A DNA stretch of 64,000 nt from Brachionus rotundiformis (lineage: Eukaryota > Rotifera > Eurotatoria > Ploima > Brachionidae). The position numbers and the translations under genes were made by a program. The stretch is from contig JAESIW010000199.1 of the NCBI GenBank assembly GCA_016802295.1, forward strand, positions 272,095 to 336,094, in the 5' to 3' direction. Positions 1 through 13,200 of the stretch are shown piece after piece. The notes under the pieces are model-generated. The model did not search any database and was not told where the DNA came from. It saw only the letters and a list, made by a program, of their open reading frames with translations. Position 1 is the stretch's first letter. The number at the start of each line of letters is the position of its first letter.

Positions 1-27
1 TGATAATGAATATTTTTTTACTTCTAG

Positions 28-1349
28 GAAAATGAGGACAGTGACCAGAGTGTACACAATGACTCATTTTTGTCTTCGGAACTCTCGGACCAGGCGTCTA
101 GCGCCAGCCTTGGTCGCAAGTCGAAGAAAAAATTCAAAAAGCAAAAGTCAAATTTGACCCAACTGAAAAGTTTTACCAGCACGCTTGAAATTTCGCCTTT
201 GGTCGAAAAAAAAAAGCAAACTGGACATGAAATGACCGACATATCTTCCAAATCGCCAAGTCCCGAGCCACAGCGTGATGCACAATTTTCATCCATTAAA
301 ATTAGCGAAGACACCGAAGAGGAAGCCAGAGCCATGTCGTACATCAAGCCAAAGCCAAAGCCAGATGACCCCTTTCTGAGAGATCTTACCGCATGCATTC
401 AACTAAAGCAGCAAAAAAAACTAAGCGAGCTTAAGCCAGCTAATGAGCTTGGCAGCGAACCAAAGCCATCCACAAGTACCAAAACTTTTGCCAAGCCGAA
501 TTTTAATCTATCAGAAACTCCAAAGCCTCAAAGCACTTCATTAAAAACTTCATCACATTTTAATCTATCTATTAAAACGCCTGTCAGCAGCAAAAAATGC
601 TTTTTGAACATTACTGTTGATAAGCCAGAAGCGAAGAGCGAGGAGCCCGCAGAAAAACCAGTTTTAAAACAATTCACACCAATAGGGTTCAAATGTGTGA
701 AAAAAGAGACCAAGTTAAATTTAAATCCAGCCAACAGTCTGTCCCAAGTATCGACCAGCACATCACCAATGGTTTCAAAAGCAGCACCAGTTTCCAGCTT
801 TACGTTGGCCAGTATGACCCATGCCAAGCCACAAAAAGTATTCACCACTACCAGCACAAATACCGAAAATATAATTGTTCAAACAGTGTCCACAAATACA
901 GAACTGGCTTTTGGTAACAAAAGTGTTGACAATATTTCTGACTCAGTTACTGAAATAGTCCTAAAGCGCAATAGTGGCCACAAGCAAAAAAGTGAGTATA
1001 CTCAAACCAAAAGCAAGCAAATGGTAGTGGATGAAAAGAGGGCCAAATATTTTCAATTGGACAAATTTTTACACTTGATGCTTGAGAACGAGTACAACAA
1101 AAGAGACATGGAATTTTTGTCACTTAGCCTAAGTCATCTAATTGTTTGGCTTAATTCGCCTATGCGACAATTTGAAAAAAGCTCAATTCTAATTAAAAGT
1201 TTTTATTTGAATAAAATAAATAATTTAATGATAAAAGATGCTTCTCTTAAACAAGTTAGTATTCTAGTTTTGTATTTATTTTGAGTGACATTTTGTAGTG
1301 GGAACAACCTTTTGAAATGGACGCTGGCTTTGATAAATTTACAAAATGA
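28..1349 (+). CDS. 3' part of an unrecognised Ser/Lys-rich gene (partial)
   Basis: Two terminal exons are read, 28-1254 and 1299-1349, separated by a 44-base GT-AG intron (1255-1298). The first exon opens directly after a TTTTTACTTCTAG acceptor, so the gene starts left of the window. The first ATG inside the exon is not the true start. The intron call removes the poor tail VSILVLYLF and gives the acidic/aromatic ending WEQPFEMDAGFDKFTK before TGA. The protein is low complexity for about 310 residues (Ser, Lys, Pro, Thr). A folded-looking helical stretch follows, around FQLDKFLHLMLENEYNKRDM. I do not recognise the family. A nuclear or scaffold protein would fit the composition, but that is a guess. 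Confidence 0.65.
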
Positions 1350-3964
1350 AAATTAAAAAAATATATATATAAACATATTTTTATGTTCATAATAAATTTT
1401 CTATAAACCTTTAGTAAATAATATGTCAAGTATTAAATATTGAATTCATAGGTGGATTATTTAAGCTGAATATGTTTGACAAGTATTTGACATTTTTTAA
1501 ATTATTTAAAATAATTTTTTTGATTACTTAGTCTAATTTTAAAATTTAATTATATTAAAATTAAAAGACAACATTTAAATTACACCAACAGAGTATACTT
1601 TTAATGACTTATTAAAATTAAATATATGAAAAAATAAAATATTTTCAAAATTGAGACCTTAGGTTGCCATAGAGCTGAAGACAAATTATCAAAATTTTTC
1701 TGAAATTAAAGATAGATAATTAATATAAAATAGATTATTTTTTGTAAGCTTAGCTCTAAAAGTATATTTAAGAATTAATTAAAAATAGGTGCATCAGAAA
1801 TTAAAGCCATTTGTAATTTATTATTTATTTTTAATATTCAAATATCCAAAGATCATTGTTTGTAGAGGCATCATCATACGACCTGGTTATTTACAGCATT
1901 TGTTCACCGCATCGCATAAACACAGTTTTATTCTATTAAGAGATCTTTTTTCCATTCTCAAAAAAAATAAATAAAATTACATAATAATAAATACAGTAAG
2001 ATATTATTTTTTAATCATTTCAAAAAGTAATAACCTTTTTTAAAAGCATTTAAGAACTTAAGATCACAAAAATACGCTTTTAATTGTTTACTTATATTCA
2101 AAAACAGCTTTGGCCTCAAGTTATAGTGAATTAAATTTTAAAAAATTAAGAAAAAAAATTTTTTTTTAATATAGGCAAACAGAATTTATTGAATTATTAA
2201 TAAGATAGTTTTAAATTTGGGCCAAAATTATCATTTTAAAAACAAGAGGCCTGATATCATTCTGTTAGATGCTTTTCTTTTAAATCTATTATCGAATTTT
2301 AATTAATTTAGAAATTTTTAAGTGATTTAATTAAATTATGCTGAAAATTTAGATCTAATTTTTTAAGCATGTAAACCGAGAGGCTAATTAGGAAAGTTTT
2401 TAAAAAGCACTCGAACAATCAAAGTAGATCTTAAGATTCTATGTCATATAAAAAATAGAAAAATCTTATAAAATTACAATTAGATTTTTATATTTGATAT
2501 GCGAAACAAGTCGGGTTTCTAATCATAAAACAAAAAATTATAAAATAATATATAAATCGCTAAAATTTCAGTTCATATTTAGCGAAAAAGATCAAATTTA
2601 ATTATTAATTATTTTAGTCAGGTCCAATTTGTGCTAGCTGACCAAAATTTTTCAGTTTTCCTTATCAAAGACACGAAAAAAAGCCTTTTTTTTGTATCAA
2701 AAGTAATAAAATTTTTCATAAGGTTTTATTTGTTCTCATGTCTGATTAATATTGCTTAAATGTACCATCAATTTAGAGCTCAGCATATTTATTAATACTA
2801 AGTGAGCTTTATTTTTTTCCAATATAATCATGTTACAAAGAAAATATTAGAATGTTACTTGGAATTACGCAATCGCGTTTCAGGGCATAAATCAGTGGGT
2901 TTATGGAATTTGTATATATAAAAAGGTTAATTTATATAATATGATAATTTATAAGGAATATTTTTATATCGATGCGTTAGGTTTTGATCAATCATTCTCG
3001 ATTATTCGTGAAACATTACCCCGCTATTTAAAAACATTTTCAACTTCTTGAAAATTCAAGAATTTCCCTAGCTTAATTGTCTCTTAATTATCTTATTCAA
3101 AATAAACACCTTACGGATTTAAATAAATTCTTAAGTGAATAAATTGGTGAATTGAATATTTTTTAAAAAATGATATAGATATTTTAATTTTAGGACAAAT
3201 TCGACTTATTTTAAAGTTAAAAATTTAAACAAAAATATTGTTAAGTTTATTTTGCAATTATTTTTTAAAAGTGGACTTTTTTATTTTTAAAATAAATTAC
3301 TATTTTTAAAAATATATTTTAACTAATTTTAAGCCATAGTTAGGCCTATTTTTGTATAAAGTTAAAAATTTGAGGAAATTCAGATGCGATTAGATATCAA
3401 TTTTGTAAAAGATAAAGAAAGATAACTAGGTAAGCTCTTTTTTCAGGAATAGAGAAATTTTTTCGAATCAATTGATATAAAAAGCTAAATTGGAATTTAA
3501 TTTATTTGAATTCAAGCCTTTTGAATTATATTTTTAAAAAAATTAACTTTTTGTTTAAGTTTAATCTTTACATTAATAGGGTTAATTTTCTGGCACGTAT
3601 TAAGCAAATCCTAAGAGCACATTTACAAAGCTTCTAGAAAAAATATAAATTCGGTATTTTTCTAATTTAAATATAAAATGAGGTTTATATATAAAAGGTC
3701 AGTTTTTCAAAGGATTTAAAAAAAAATTTTTCTTTTCTTTTCATAAAATTAACTAATAAAAATATCAATCGACAAATAATATTGTTTTTTTAAGACTAGA
3801 TCTGTTCAATAACAAAATTAAAATATAAAAAAGCTTTGTTTTTAAAAATATATTTTAATTTAAATCTAAACAAATATTTAATCTATAAAAGATTAAAAAT
3901 TTAATTTTTATAAAGATTTTAAAAAGTTAATAAAATTTTGTTTTTAAAATTTGAATTTTTGGTC
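1350..3964. other. A/T-rich intergenic stretch, nothing recognised
   Basis: About 2.6 kb of very A/T-rich sequence with stops in all frames and no exon-like rise in G/C. The 61-codon ORF near 1789-1974 has no supporting features. I see no gene or repeat that I can name here. Confidence 0.6.
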
Positions 3965-4518
3965 TCAATTAAAGAGCTGGATGTTGGAGGAGTTGTTTTT
4001 TGTGTGCAAAATTTGGCCAGATGAAAATACCTTAAGCCCAATGATAAACAAACAATCGGCCAGATTGCTTATTTCCTCATAAACAAGAAGCAAGTTTATT
4101 TTTCTAGCACTCAAGTGTTTGATTGAGTAATCATTTACTTGAAAAAACAGAACACCTTTTATCTTTAAATCGATAATTAAGTTCGTGTTGTTGCTCATGA
4201 CCATAGGAAACACGGATCCCCATGGTAACTTGAGAATAAAACAATACTTTTTGTAAGAAGTAAAATTAATTACCATTCCTAATAAATACTTACAAAAAAT
4301 TATTCATATTTAAGTAGAATTTCTAAAAGTAGCTTACGTTTGGAATATTGTAAGCTTTATTAATCATTAAGTTTATTGTTTTGATTCATATTTAGCAGTT
4401 TTTTCTTTTCATTCCATTTTTACGCAATCGAGCAATTTTTCTACTCAGATCAGAAATTAATGTAGGCAAAGATAAAAGAGATGTGAGTAAGGCCAATTTG
4501 GTAAGCAGTGTGAAATGG
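3965..4518 (-). CDS. possible two-exon 3' gene end, hypothetical
   Basis: On the minus strand two exon-like segments, richer in G/C than their surroundings, join in frame. Segment 4424-4518 reads ...LISDLSRKIARL and ends at a GTAAAA donor. Segment 3965-4278 starts after ...TATTTATTAG and continues R-M-V-I-N-F-T-S-Y to a stop. The split codon C|GA makes the phases agree. The 3' segment contains LPWGSVFPMVMSNN and VYEEISNLADCLF, which look like real protein rather than translated A/T-rich DNA. No family is recognised and no start exon was found upstream. Chance ORFs remain possible. Confidence 0.35.
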
Positions 4519-5764
4519 CTTAATTAAATTCGTACAAGAAATTAAACAGAAGCCAAACGCAATATTAATAATAATAATAATAAAAAAAGAGTATATTAGG
4601 TCAATAAATTGAAGAGCATTTTTTGTTATGTTTTGTTAAATAAACCAAAGTTTATGCGTCGGAGAGGCCAGTTTTGTTAATCAATTAGCAAAATATTTGG
4701 TTAGTTTTTTAAATTATTTTAATTTTTAGCTTTTCAGCAATGTATTATAAAAAAAATTAGGCTAATTTATTATTTGTTTTAGTCAATAATATTAATTTTT
4801 GTGACTAATTTTTTTGAGTAAAAATTTCGCAATTTTCTATTCATATGAATATCATATGTTTTTAATTGACATTAAATATCAATAGAATTATATTTTTTAA
4901 GTGAAATTTTTTTAATAATTTTAGGACAAAATCGATTTTTTTTCGGTAAAATTTAAATACAAAAAATATTGTGTAAATAATGATTATTTTTAACTAGTTG
5001 TTTACTTATAATTAATTTGTAGAGAAATTTAATTTAAATAAATGAAATTTAAAATTTGGACTCACAGACATGAGGTATGAATTTTGTCTGAATTGTTCTT
5101 TATTTAATGAACAAAGATCTACAAGCACTTGAAGGTGAATAATAATAGATTGTCAAATATCAAACTGTTAAAGGCTAACCTATCTTTACCATCGTATACT
5201 ATCTTTTAATATCTTAAATAAAATGATTAATTTTAGATCTGCTTTACATATTAATTATTTAACTGCATTTCATGAATATGGAACAATTCGCTGTTTCATA
5301 AAATTAGGCTAATTGTAATTAATCTATTTAATTTTTTAATTTTTACGTAAATCAAGCAATAGTAGTAAAAAAAATATAATAACATCTTATTAGATAGTAT
5401 AATTTTTATCCATTTCAAATTTAATTAGCAGACTGATCTTATTCGTTTTGTTTTGTTGAGTATTTACATTTTAAATTTAAGGGATTATCATTGCCAAAAG
5501 ATGGTTTTAAATGTCTCATGTCCATATCTTGATATTGATATTTAGAGATAAGTAGAACATGTGACCTCTCTTGGCTAATTGTTGGCTTTTAATTTTCTTA
5601 AAGGATCTCTTTCAGCTGTTGACCACCTAATTAGATTAGACATCTAGTTCTAGCGATCTTTTGACTCGGTAAATTTTAATTAAAAAGAGTCATGGACAAT
5701 TTTTTAATAAAATTTAATCTATAAATCTCTCTTTTTTGGTTCAATCAAGTCGATTACCATCTTC
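4519..5764. other. A/T-rich intergenic stretch
   Basis: No ORF, exon or nameable repeat is seen apart from a short (AAT)n run near 4565-4583. Confidence 0.5.
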
Positions 5765-5955
5765 TTATTCTATCTTCTACTAAAGATCCATACGTCCACT
5801 CTGCACTTAAATTTCTGCTAGTACCAATCTTAATTTCATCTTTTTCAGATATCTTTCAACTGTTCTCCTCCTGGTCAACTATGGTCTTCCAGCATTTCTC
5901 TTTTCTTTTGATATCCAAAATAGTGCAATTCTGTCTGATGGCATTCTTAATACAT
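5765..5955 (-). mobile_element. LINE reverse-transcriptase C-terminal fragment (decayed)
   Basis: The minus strand reads VLRMPSDRIALFWIS, then NAGRP, a stop, LTRRRTVERYLKKM, and further on AEWTYGSLVE. This is the tail signature of endonuclease/RT LINE proteins of the type often annotated craniofacial-development-protein-2-like (GHVLRMP...GKR..GRPK.TWRRTVE...W..LV). Internal stops and gaps show it is dead. It is a second, separate copy of the fragment at 6385-6575, sharing the stretch GATATCCAAAATAGTGCAAT. Confidence 0.65.
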
Positions 5956-6119
5956 TAATCATTGACGTATCAGTGGTAGTATACCGTATGTTAAAAAAGT
6001 TAAGAAATTTTTTTATTTGTTAACACAAAGATTGTTTTTACGTTTTATAGAAAGCGTTTTTATTGTTTAAATTTTATCTGTCATCAAAACATAAAACCAA
6101 AAAAAAATTAAGTGGAAAA

Positions 6120-6380
6120 AAAAATTCAAGAAAAATTGGATACAATCAGTCAAAAAATGCTCAAAAGGGGTTATTTTAGTGTTTATTATTTTGGTATCCA
6201 TGTATGACCATAAATTCTTCATTGGGTTAAGATCTGGTGAACGGGCACTGGCAGAGCCTCAATGTTCTGTTCTTCGAACCAGTCGCTTAGTGAGTGAGCG
6301 GTATGCGCTGAAATCCCGTCTTATTTGAAAAACCCAAGGGTCATTTGGTTCAAATAGGAGTTCAAAAAGGAGTTCGAGAT
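6120..6380 (-). mobile_element. Tc1/mariner transposase fragment (frameshifted)
   Basis: The minus strand reads FEPNDPWVFQ, then DGISAHTAHSLSDWFEEQNIEALP. After a +1 shift it continues RSPDLNPMKNLWSYM. These correspond to the second catalytic Asp block (QQDGAP.HTA) and the SPDLNPIENLW block with the third acidic residue of Tc1/mariner DDE transposases. At least one stop and one frameshift are present, so the copy is inactive. Confidence 0.75.
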
Positions 6381-6384
6381 GGTA

Positions 6385-6575
6385 ATTTAGGGATAATGAT
6401 CTGTTGTAGGGATGGTTGTATCCCGAGTATTAGTAAACGTATGTTCTCTTTCATGTCATCTTTGGTCTTTCTCTTTCCTATAGATATCCAAAATAGTGCA
6501 ATTCTAGGAATTCTGTCTGTTGGCATTCTCAATACATGTTCAATCCTTGTTCTTCTTTTGTACAGCTTTTCATAC
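6385..6575 (-). mobile_element. LINE reverse-transcriptase C-terminal fragment (decayed)
   Basis: The minus strand reads LYKRRTRIEHVLRMPTDRIP, then RIALFWISIGKRKTKDDMKE. This is the same LINE C-terminal signature as 5765-5955 (RW.GHVLRMP..R.PK.AL.W.P.GKR..GRPK.TW). It abuts the Tc1-like fragment on its 5' flank, giving a composite of transposon debris upstream of the formin gene. Confidence 0.65.
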
Positions 6576-6590
6576 CCTAACTAATTAATT

Positions 6591-7249
6591 ATCTTAAATT
6601 GAATAAGTAGAATTTTCATGAGGAGTCTGCTTTTTTGTTCAATTCATACTTGACCAGTCTCGTCTAGCTGATATCGGACTATTCACATTTTTTGTCCGAT
6701 TTATTTTCGATTGAGCTTCTAAGTGAGAAAAACAATCTTGATAGCATGTGTTTTATTTCACCACCACCACCACCACTACCAAGAGAATGCATTAGACAAA
6801 TTGAAGGCGTTTGCAAAAAAGCAAATAAAGCAAAGGCCTCTTTCCTTGCCTATCAAGGACTAAAATTTATTCTCATTACGGAAATAGATAGAAAATTAGG
6901 TCGAACAAGTAGATTTGGCCAAGTGACACATGTCAATCTTGATCGACCTAAATACTTGGCGTCTTTGACTTAAATTGTGTCCATTCTATTCACTAACGAA
7001 CACACAAATGCACATTTTTTTTAATCCAAAAATTCGCACAACCAAAAAGTGTGTTTTTTTTTTCTTTCTCTCATTTTAAATTTTCTAGTCCATGTATTCA
7101 AGAAGAGAGGAAAAAAAATTATTATTTATAAATTCTCTGTGTGTTTGTGTGTGTATGTGTGTGTCTAATTCTCTTTTATTAAATTTATTATCTAAAAATA
7201 AAATTGCTATCTTGCTGACCTATAGATGTTTTAAAATTTGAGCATCAAA
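6591..7249. other. upstream region of the formin gene
   Basis: Contains a (CAC)n run near 6762-6779 and a TG-rich microsatellite near 7137-7164. The 93-codon ORF at 6692-6973 is not supported by any family or splice context. The formin promoter and 5' UTR presumably lie here, but I cannot point to a clear core promoter. Confidence 0.45.
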
Positions 7250-10200
7250 ATGTCATCGAGCACATTTTCATGTCGTATTCAGTACTTGAACGACAGCAAT
7301 CCGTTTGTGACGTCCAACTTTCCGGAGCCGACCAGGCCGCCGAGCTACCCCTTCCTGGTCAACGTGCCCCTGTCTAGCCAGCTGGTCAGCGTTCACACGG
7401 CCCTGAACGCCCCGCTCAAAGTCAGCTCCATTGCCATTTCCCACTCTCCCATCTCTGTTCTCCCACTAACCAATTTTTATTTAAGATCGAAGACTGCACA
7501 CTGCAAATATACAGACAAAACGGGACCGAGGCCGAGTACGGCGCCTATCTCGACCTCGATCAGTCCCTTGACGAGCAGAGCGAGGAGCTCGAGCTGCTTA
7601 GAGAAAACAAGCGCGCCACCATTCTCTTGCGAACACAGCTATCGGTCCGAGTTCATACATGTATAGAGAAAATATTGAACTCGCGAGACGGCGAGCTGCG
7701 TCGCTCGTTGTTCCTATTAAAACAGCTGTTTCAGAATGACAAGGATTTGGTGCACGAGTTTGTGAACAAGGACGGCTTGGAGTGTTTAGTCAAGGTGGCC
7801 AATGACACCAAAGAGCACAATTATATAAATTATATACTGCGAGCGCTCGGTCAGCTGATGTTGTTTGTGGACGGCATGAACGGCGTGATCAAGAGCAACG
7901 AGACTGTTCAGTGGTTGTACAGCGTGCTGTCGAGCGGCTTTCGTTTGGTGATGAAGACCTCGCTTAAGCTGCTCATTGTGTTCGTCGAGTATGCCGAGAC
8001 GAACGCATTGCTGTTGATACAGGCAGTCAATGCGGTCGACGGCAACCGAAAGCTGAAGCCTTGGTGCAATTTGATGAGCATACTTGGCGACTTGTCCAAT
8101 CAGGACGACCTCGAACTGATACTCTACTCGATGATTTTGATAAACACGGTCCTCAATGCCATACCAGACCAGGACACGTTCTATGACGTAAGCGATTCGT
8201 TCGAGGAGCAGGGCATGCAGCAGATCATTCAGCACTATTTCAAAAATCCGGTCAAGCACGACGACACCGGCTGCTTTAAGCAGATTGTTCAGCAGATGGA
8301 GCTCTATGAGGTAAGTGCCAATGCCTTAATTTGACAAATACAACCAATTCAAAGACCTCGGTCACTACCACAACGAACAAGCAACACATGCTGTTTTATT
8401 TATTTATTTTGTTTATTTGTTTATCTGTACCGAGCTAAAGCTCCTTCTCCTCCTCTTCTAAGTTAACTATCTTTTATACTATCTGGTGTGACAATGTTAT
8501 CACTATATAAATAATATATATAATCATCAAAATTCTCATTCTTTTAAATAAAATCCTTGTAAAGCACAAAATAGATAAAGGCTTAATATCTTGATAATGA
8601 GATATATTTTAATTTATTTATTCATTTAAATAACCAATATCTGAAGGGACGAAGCTAACACAGTTTAAAAAAAAATATTCAAAGTTGTACTAAAATATTA
8701 GATGGGTTTTAAATTGAGAACATGTTGCCACTCAGGCAAGTTTTACGCTATGATACGTTAACTGTCAGTTAAAAAACAGGATTGTTTAATGTTTGGATAG
8801 GCTCCAACTTGGGCTCATCTTTTTCACTTTGTTCAAAACATGTCCGATTGCTCTCCTCCCTGCATGAACATGGTAACATTTTAAAGTCGCCAGATCATTC
8901 TAATTCAGATTAATAAATGATTAATAATTCTACCATACATCCTCTAGTAGAAGTAGCCATTAATAGAAAAAAGCTGTAGCAGCCGTTCTATTAAATCCTC
9001 TTAAAAGAGGCTTGAAGTCCGCGGTTGACTCAGATGTAAGCACATTTTCCACAACTTCCAGTGCAGAACTGACATAAATGCAACGATTTCTTGATGCCCC
9101 GACTCCGAAATTCCTCTATAGATCCAATCTAACTTTCACCTCATATCTACCGTACTCCCTTGCAAATAAGTGCCTCCCTAAGACCCCTTTTTTAAAAGCT
9201 AATCAAAAATGGCCTATCCATATTACTTTCTTGTAAACCATACTTAGATCGTTATAAAGTATTTAGTTTGAAGAAAATGCTCTATCATCTAAAGGCTTAA
9301 ATTCTTAATTGACAATGTACTGAGGGAGACTGTTCCAAATGAAATGGAAGAGTGGTTATAAGAAAAATTTAAACCATTTTCAAAGGCATGTAATTATTAG
9401 TTATGTTATTAATATTGAAATAAAAAACAAAATTACTGAACTAAGGAACAAATGTATTTTTTATTTCTAATATAATAAAAAAGGTACATAAATAAAAAAA
9501 TTTATACAACTTATATCAAATTAGAGCAAAAATGGTTAAATATCGACAAAAATAATATTCACTTTTTTACTTTCTTTTTTGTTTGTTTGATCCAACTGGT
9601 CTACCGCATTTTTTTTAACAGCGGTCTCTTCAAGACGTATTTTTTTTGATATTGGCTCTTGTACAGGCGGATCATCCGAGTCTTATGCTTCATATTCGCT
9701 GATATACAAAATGGACCTCGTCTGTCATTTCAATAAGGATAGAGTTGTTAAAACTATAAAGCTTTAAACGAATTATCCATTTTGTACATTGATACCAAAT
9801 GACATCGCCAGGCAAATTCTCTGTGGCTCGTTTACAGGTCCAATCGTTATCGGCAAAAGTCATTGCTAGATTTCCTTAAGTTGATTCTAAGTTACGAAAA
9901 CTACAGAAAGGGAGGTAAACTTTTCCTTTTCCTCTAGTTTTTTTCGCTTGTTCTGGTTTAATGAACTCATCTTGGCTTAAGTTGTTTGGGATTTCGATAA
10001 AAGACATTTTGGATATAGTGAATATTGTCTAGCTCAATAATTTCCTTTATGTATGTTTTTTTAGATAAATATTTGTTTCTATTGGATCAATTTAGCTGTC
10101 AAAGAAATAAAACAGTTACTAAGTTAATCATATTTGACATTTTAAATTTAATTGTACTAACAAAAAATATTTGACCCTAACATCAGTATTTTTGTTCTAG

Positions 10201-13200
10201 AAAATATTATTTTTGTTTTTTAAAAATATTATACGCGATTTTCAAAATTGATAGTCTCGAATCCATCTATTATCTTAAATAGTTGTAAAAGATCTCCTCT
10301 AATGAGTCTGAATTTAAGATCAGTTAAATTTAACACTCTAAGTCATTTTGAGTAATTATGCTTTCGAAGTAAATAGATATTGTCTTTGTCGCTCTTTTTT
10401 GGATTTATATTTCACGTTATTTAATTATGGCATTTTAATTTTTTTTAAATGGAATGAGATCAATTTTTATCTCTTGGTAAAAAAAATTACATATCTATCA
10501 AATTTTTTAAATCTTATGGATTTTTTAATAAAACCTTTGGAATGACATCCTGATCAAAATGAGAAAAAACCTATAATGAGATAGAATGTTTCCTTTTTAT
10601 GATACTTAATTGACCAGGTCAGTGTATTAGCGTTACAAAGTAAATCCTAAAGTAGATTAATAAAACAAGATAAAGCAGGTTGTTTGCTGACCAAAATTTG
10701 ATACACATATAGACCTAAATTCATGATACCCTGCAACATTGTTCAATAGAATTTTAAAAAAATTTTAATAAAATATACAATTTATTTAGTCAAGCATCTA
10801 AATTATATCATAACATAATTAAACTCAAATTTATTTATTTATCTGACAATAAATTAATATTATTAAAATAAATTGGTTGTTTTGTCCAAAGTAATAATAA
10901 TTATGAAATAAATGAGACTAATTTTGAGCGCTTTGCTAGGCTGCCTTGCTTCAAGAGGACGGCGAAGACCTGAACAACAATGACATAACCAACAACTCGT
11001 TTCTCAGCCATTCATTGGGTAACTCTTACCAAAGTGACAAGTCAACCTTGTCTCTCTCGACATCTACATCGTCGAGTCTGGCACCAAATCTCAGGTATTC
11101 CAACTTGTAATACTTATTATCTAATTCATTCTGTTTATCATTTCGTTAACTTATCATTTTGGTCTAACCCTTAACCATAACCGGCCTAACCCATACTTAA
11201 CCTCTAATCATACCCACTTAAACCTTGTACATTTTCGCTAAATGAACAGAAAAATGCCAAGAACCAAGAGTAAAATACTGGACCGAAAAGGCAGACGAAA
11301 CAGTTCGTGCATTGACCTCAAGTCCATAAGTAGCAGCATTGACTTGATAAGACTACAAAACGAACAGACACCGCTGTACCGAAACGCGTCTCTGTTCAGC
11401 TCTAGGAGAGTGTTGGTGGACACGAACTGTGAAGTGGACCGGCTGGTTCTTAACCGAGTCGGCTCATTGGACCTCACTGCCGAATTCAGACCAGTGTTTG
11501 CCTCGTCGCCGTTCACCTCCGAATCCAAAAGCCTCAAGCCAAGCGAAGAAATATACAGCTCGTGCTGTTCACTGGCCATCGATGACAATCGGCAAGAATT
11601 CGACTTGGACAAAATGGACAGCACTCTGAGCCAGTCGAGCGACGAGTCCCTGATCTCTGATGATGGGTATAGCCTCACTTCCCCGCTAAGACTTTTCTCA
11701 TTTCTACAAAATTATTCACAATTATAAAGATAGATATAGATATATTTATATATAGAAAATAAATTAATTAATCAAAATAAACTTAATTTAATTTAAAATT
11801 TTAATTAGAAAAACGCCAAGGATCAAGACAGACAAAGGCAGAACATCCAAGCGATTTCAACAACCGCCTGGTCAGCAATTCCCACTGCCAGTATCGCCAC
11901 CAACAGACAAGTAAACCTCTTCAAAAATTTCCACATTAATCCAATAAACAAACAAAAAACTTATTTAGAAAAGAGGAAAGCTCGCCCAAGAGCTCCAAGA
12001 CGAACCGATGGGCGGCCAACTCGTCTGGCTCGGTCTACCGGCCGAACGGCGCCAAGACCGAGCCCCAGCCCCAGAGCCCTGTCAAAATAAACACCACTCG
12101 ACTGGGCTCGAGTCGTGGCAATGCGCGCTGGGACTCGCCTGCCACCCCGAACAATATCCTAGGTATGGCACTATTTTTTGTCTAATTTGACAAATATTTT
12201 TATCATTTGGCAAAATTTTTTCTCTTTTTTTATTTTCATCATCATTGTGGAGAAAGATTGGAATTTTTTCTTTTCTCTCTCTCTCTCTCTCTCTCTTTCC
12301 ATTTCTTACTTTTTGACAAACACATAAACAAGAAAATTATTTTACGCTAGCGCTCACTTGCTCACACATACACACGCGCGTCACCCACCACCCAGCATCT
12401 ACCACACACTAGACCGAGTCAATAGAGCCTAAATAAAAATTTAAGCTTTAATTGAATCGCTTCAAGTGGTCGATCATATTTGCCACAATACTCTCACATA
12501 CCTTTTCCCACATAACATTATCTAATCAATTTAATTTTAATTAATTATTAACCCCCCTTGATTAATTTGTTTGTGTTGTGTTGTTTCTTTTAATTAATTT
12601 ATTTATATATTTTTTTTTTTTTTCCTTAATTTTTTTTGTTATATTTTGTCTAATTTATATGCATGTTTTTGTTTTTGTTTTAACCCTGGACTGAGCAGAA
12701 AGTTCACAAGAGCGCCGCAAGCAACGCATCGAACGACACCGGCTGCTTACCTTGCAGCAGTATGATCTAAAGATGAAAAATTTGATAATAAAGAACATAG
12801 ACGATTTGACAGAGACGCTCAAGATGAAGAAGCCGGGCGGCCGCGCGGACACGTCGAGCAACGACGAGGACGAGGCCGAGCACGAGGTGAACATAAAAGC
12901 GCTGAGCATTCAGTCAGAGGAGGACGACGAGGACGAGTACGTGGTCGAGAGCTTCGAGCAGACCTATTCGGTGGCTGCCAACGAGATTAAAGAGGAGCCG
13001 TTTGTGCAAGAGTTGAATTTGGGCATAAAGAGTCCGGCCAGTCCCAAGAGCACCTCGTCCGAGTCCAGCTCGAGCTCAAGTCTCAGCATTCCTAACTCGT
13101 CCTATTCGTCTATTTACCAAAACACCTCTATATACAACTCGAACAGAATGTACCGGAATGGTTTGAGCCCAGGCATGGTTTTTAATTTTTATCATTATTG

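Noticed and set aside
6692..6973. 93-codon ORF upstream of the formin
   Set aside because: No splice context, repeat-rich Pro run and no family similarity; likely chance or old transposon sequence.
7786..8259. 157-codon minus-strand ORF
   Set aside because: Antisense of formin exon 2, which has clear FHOD homology on the plus strand.
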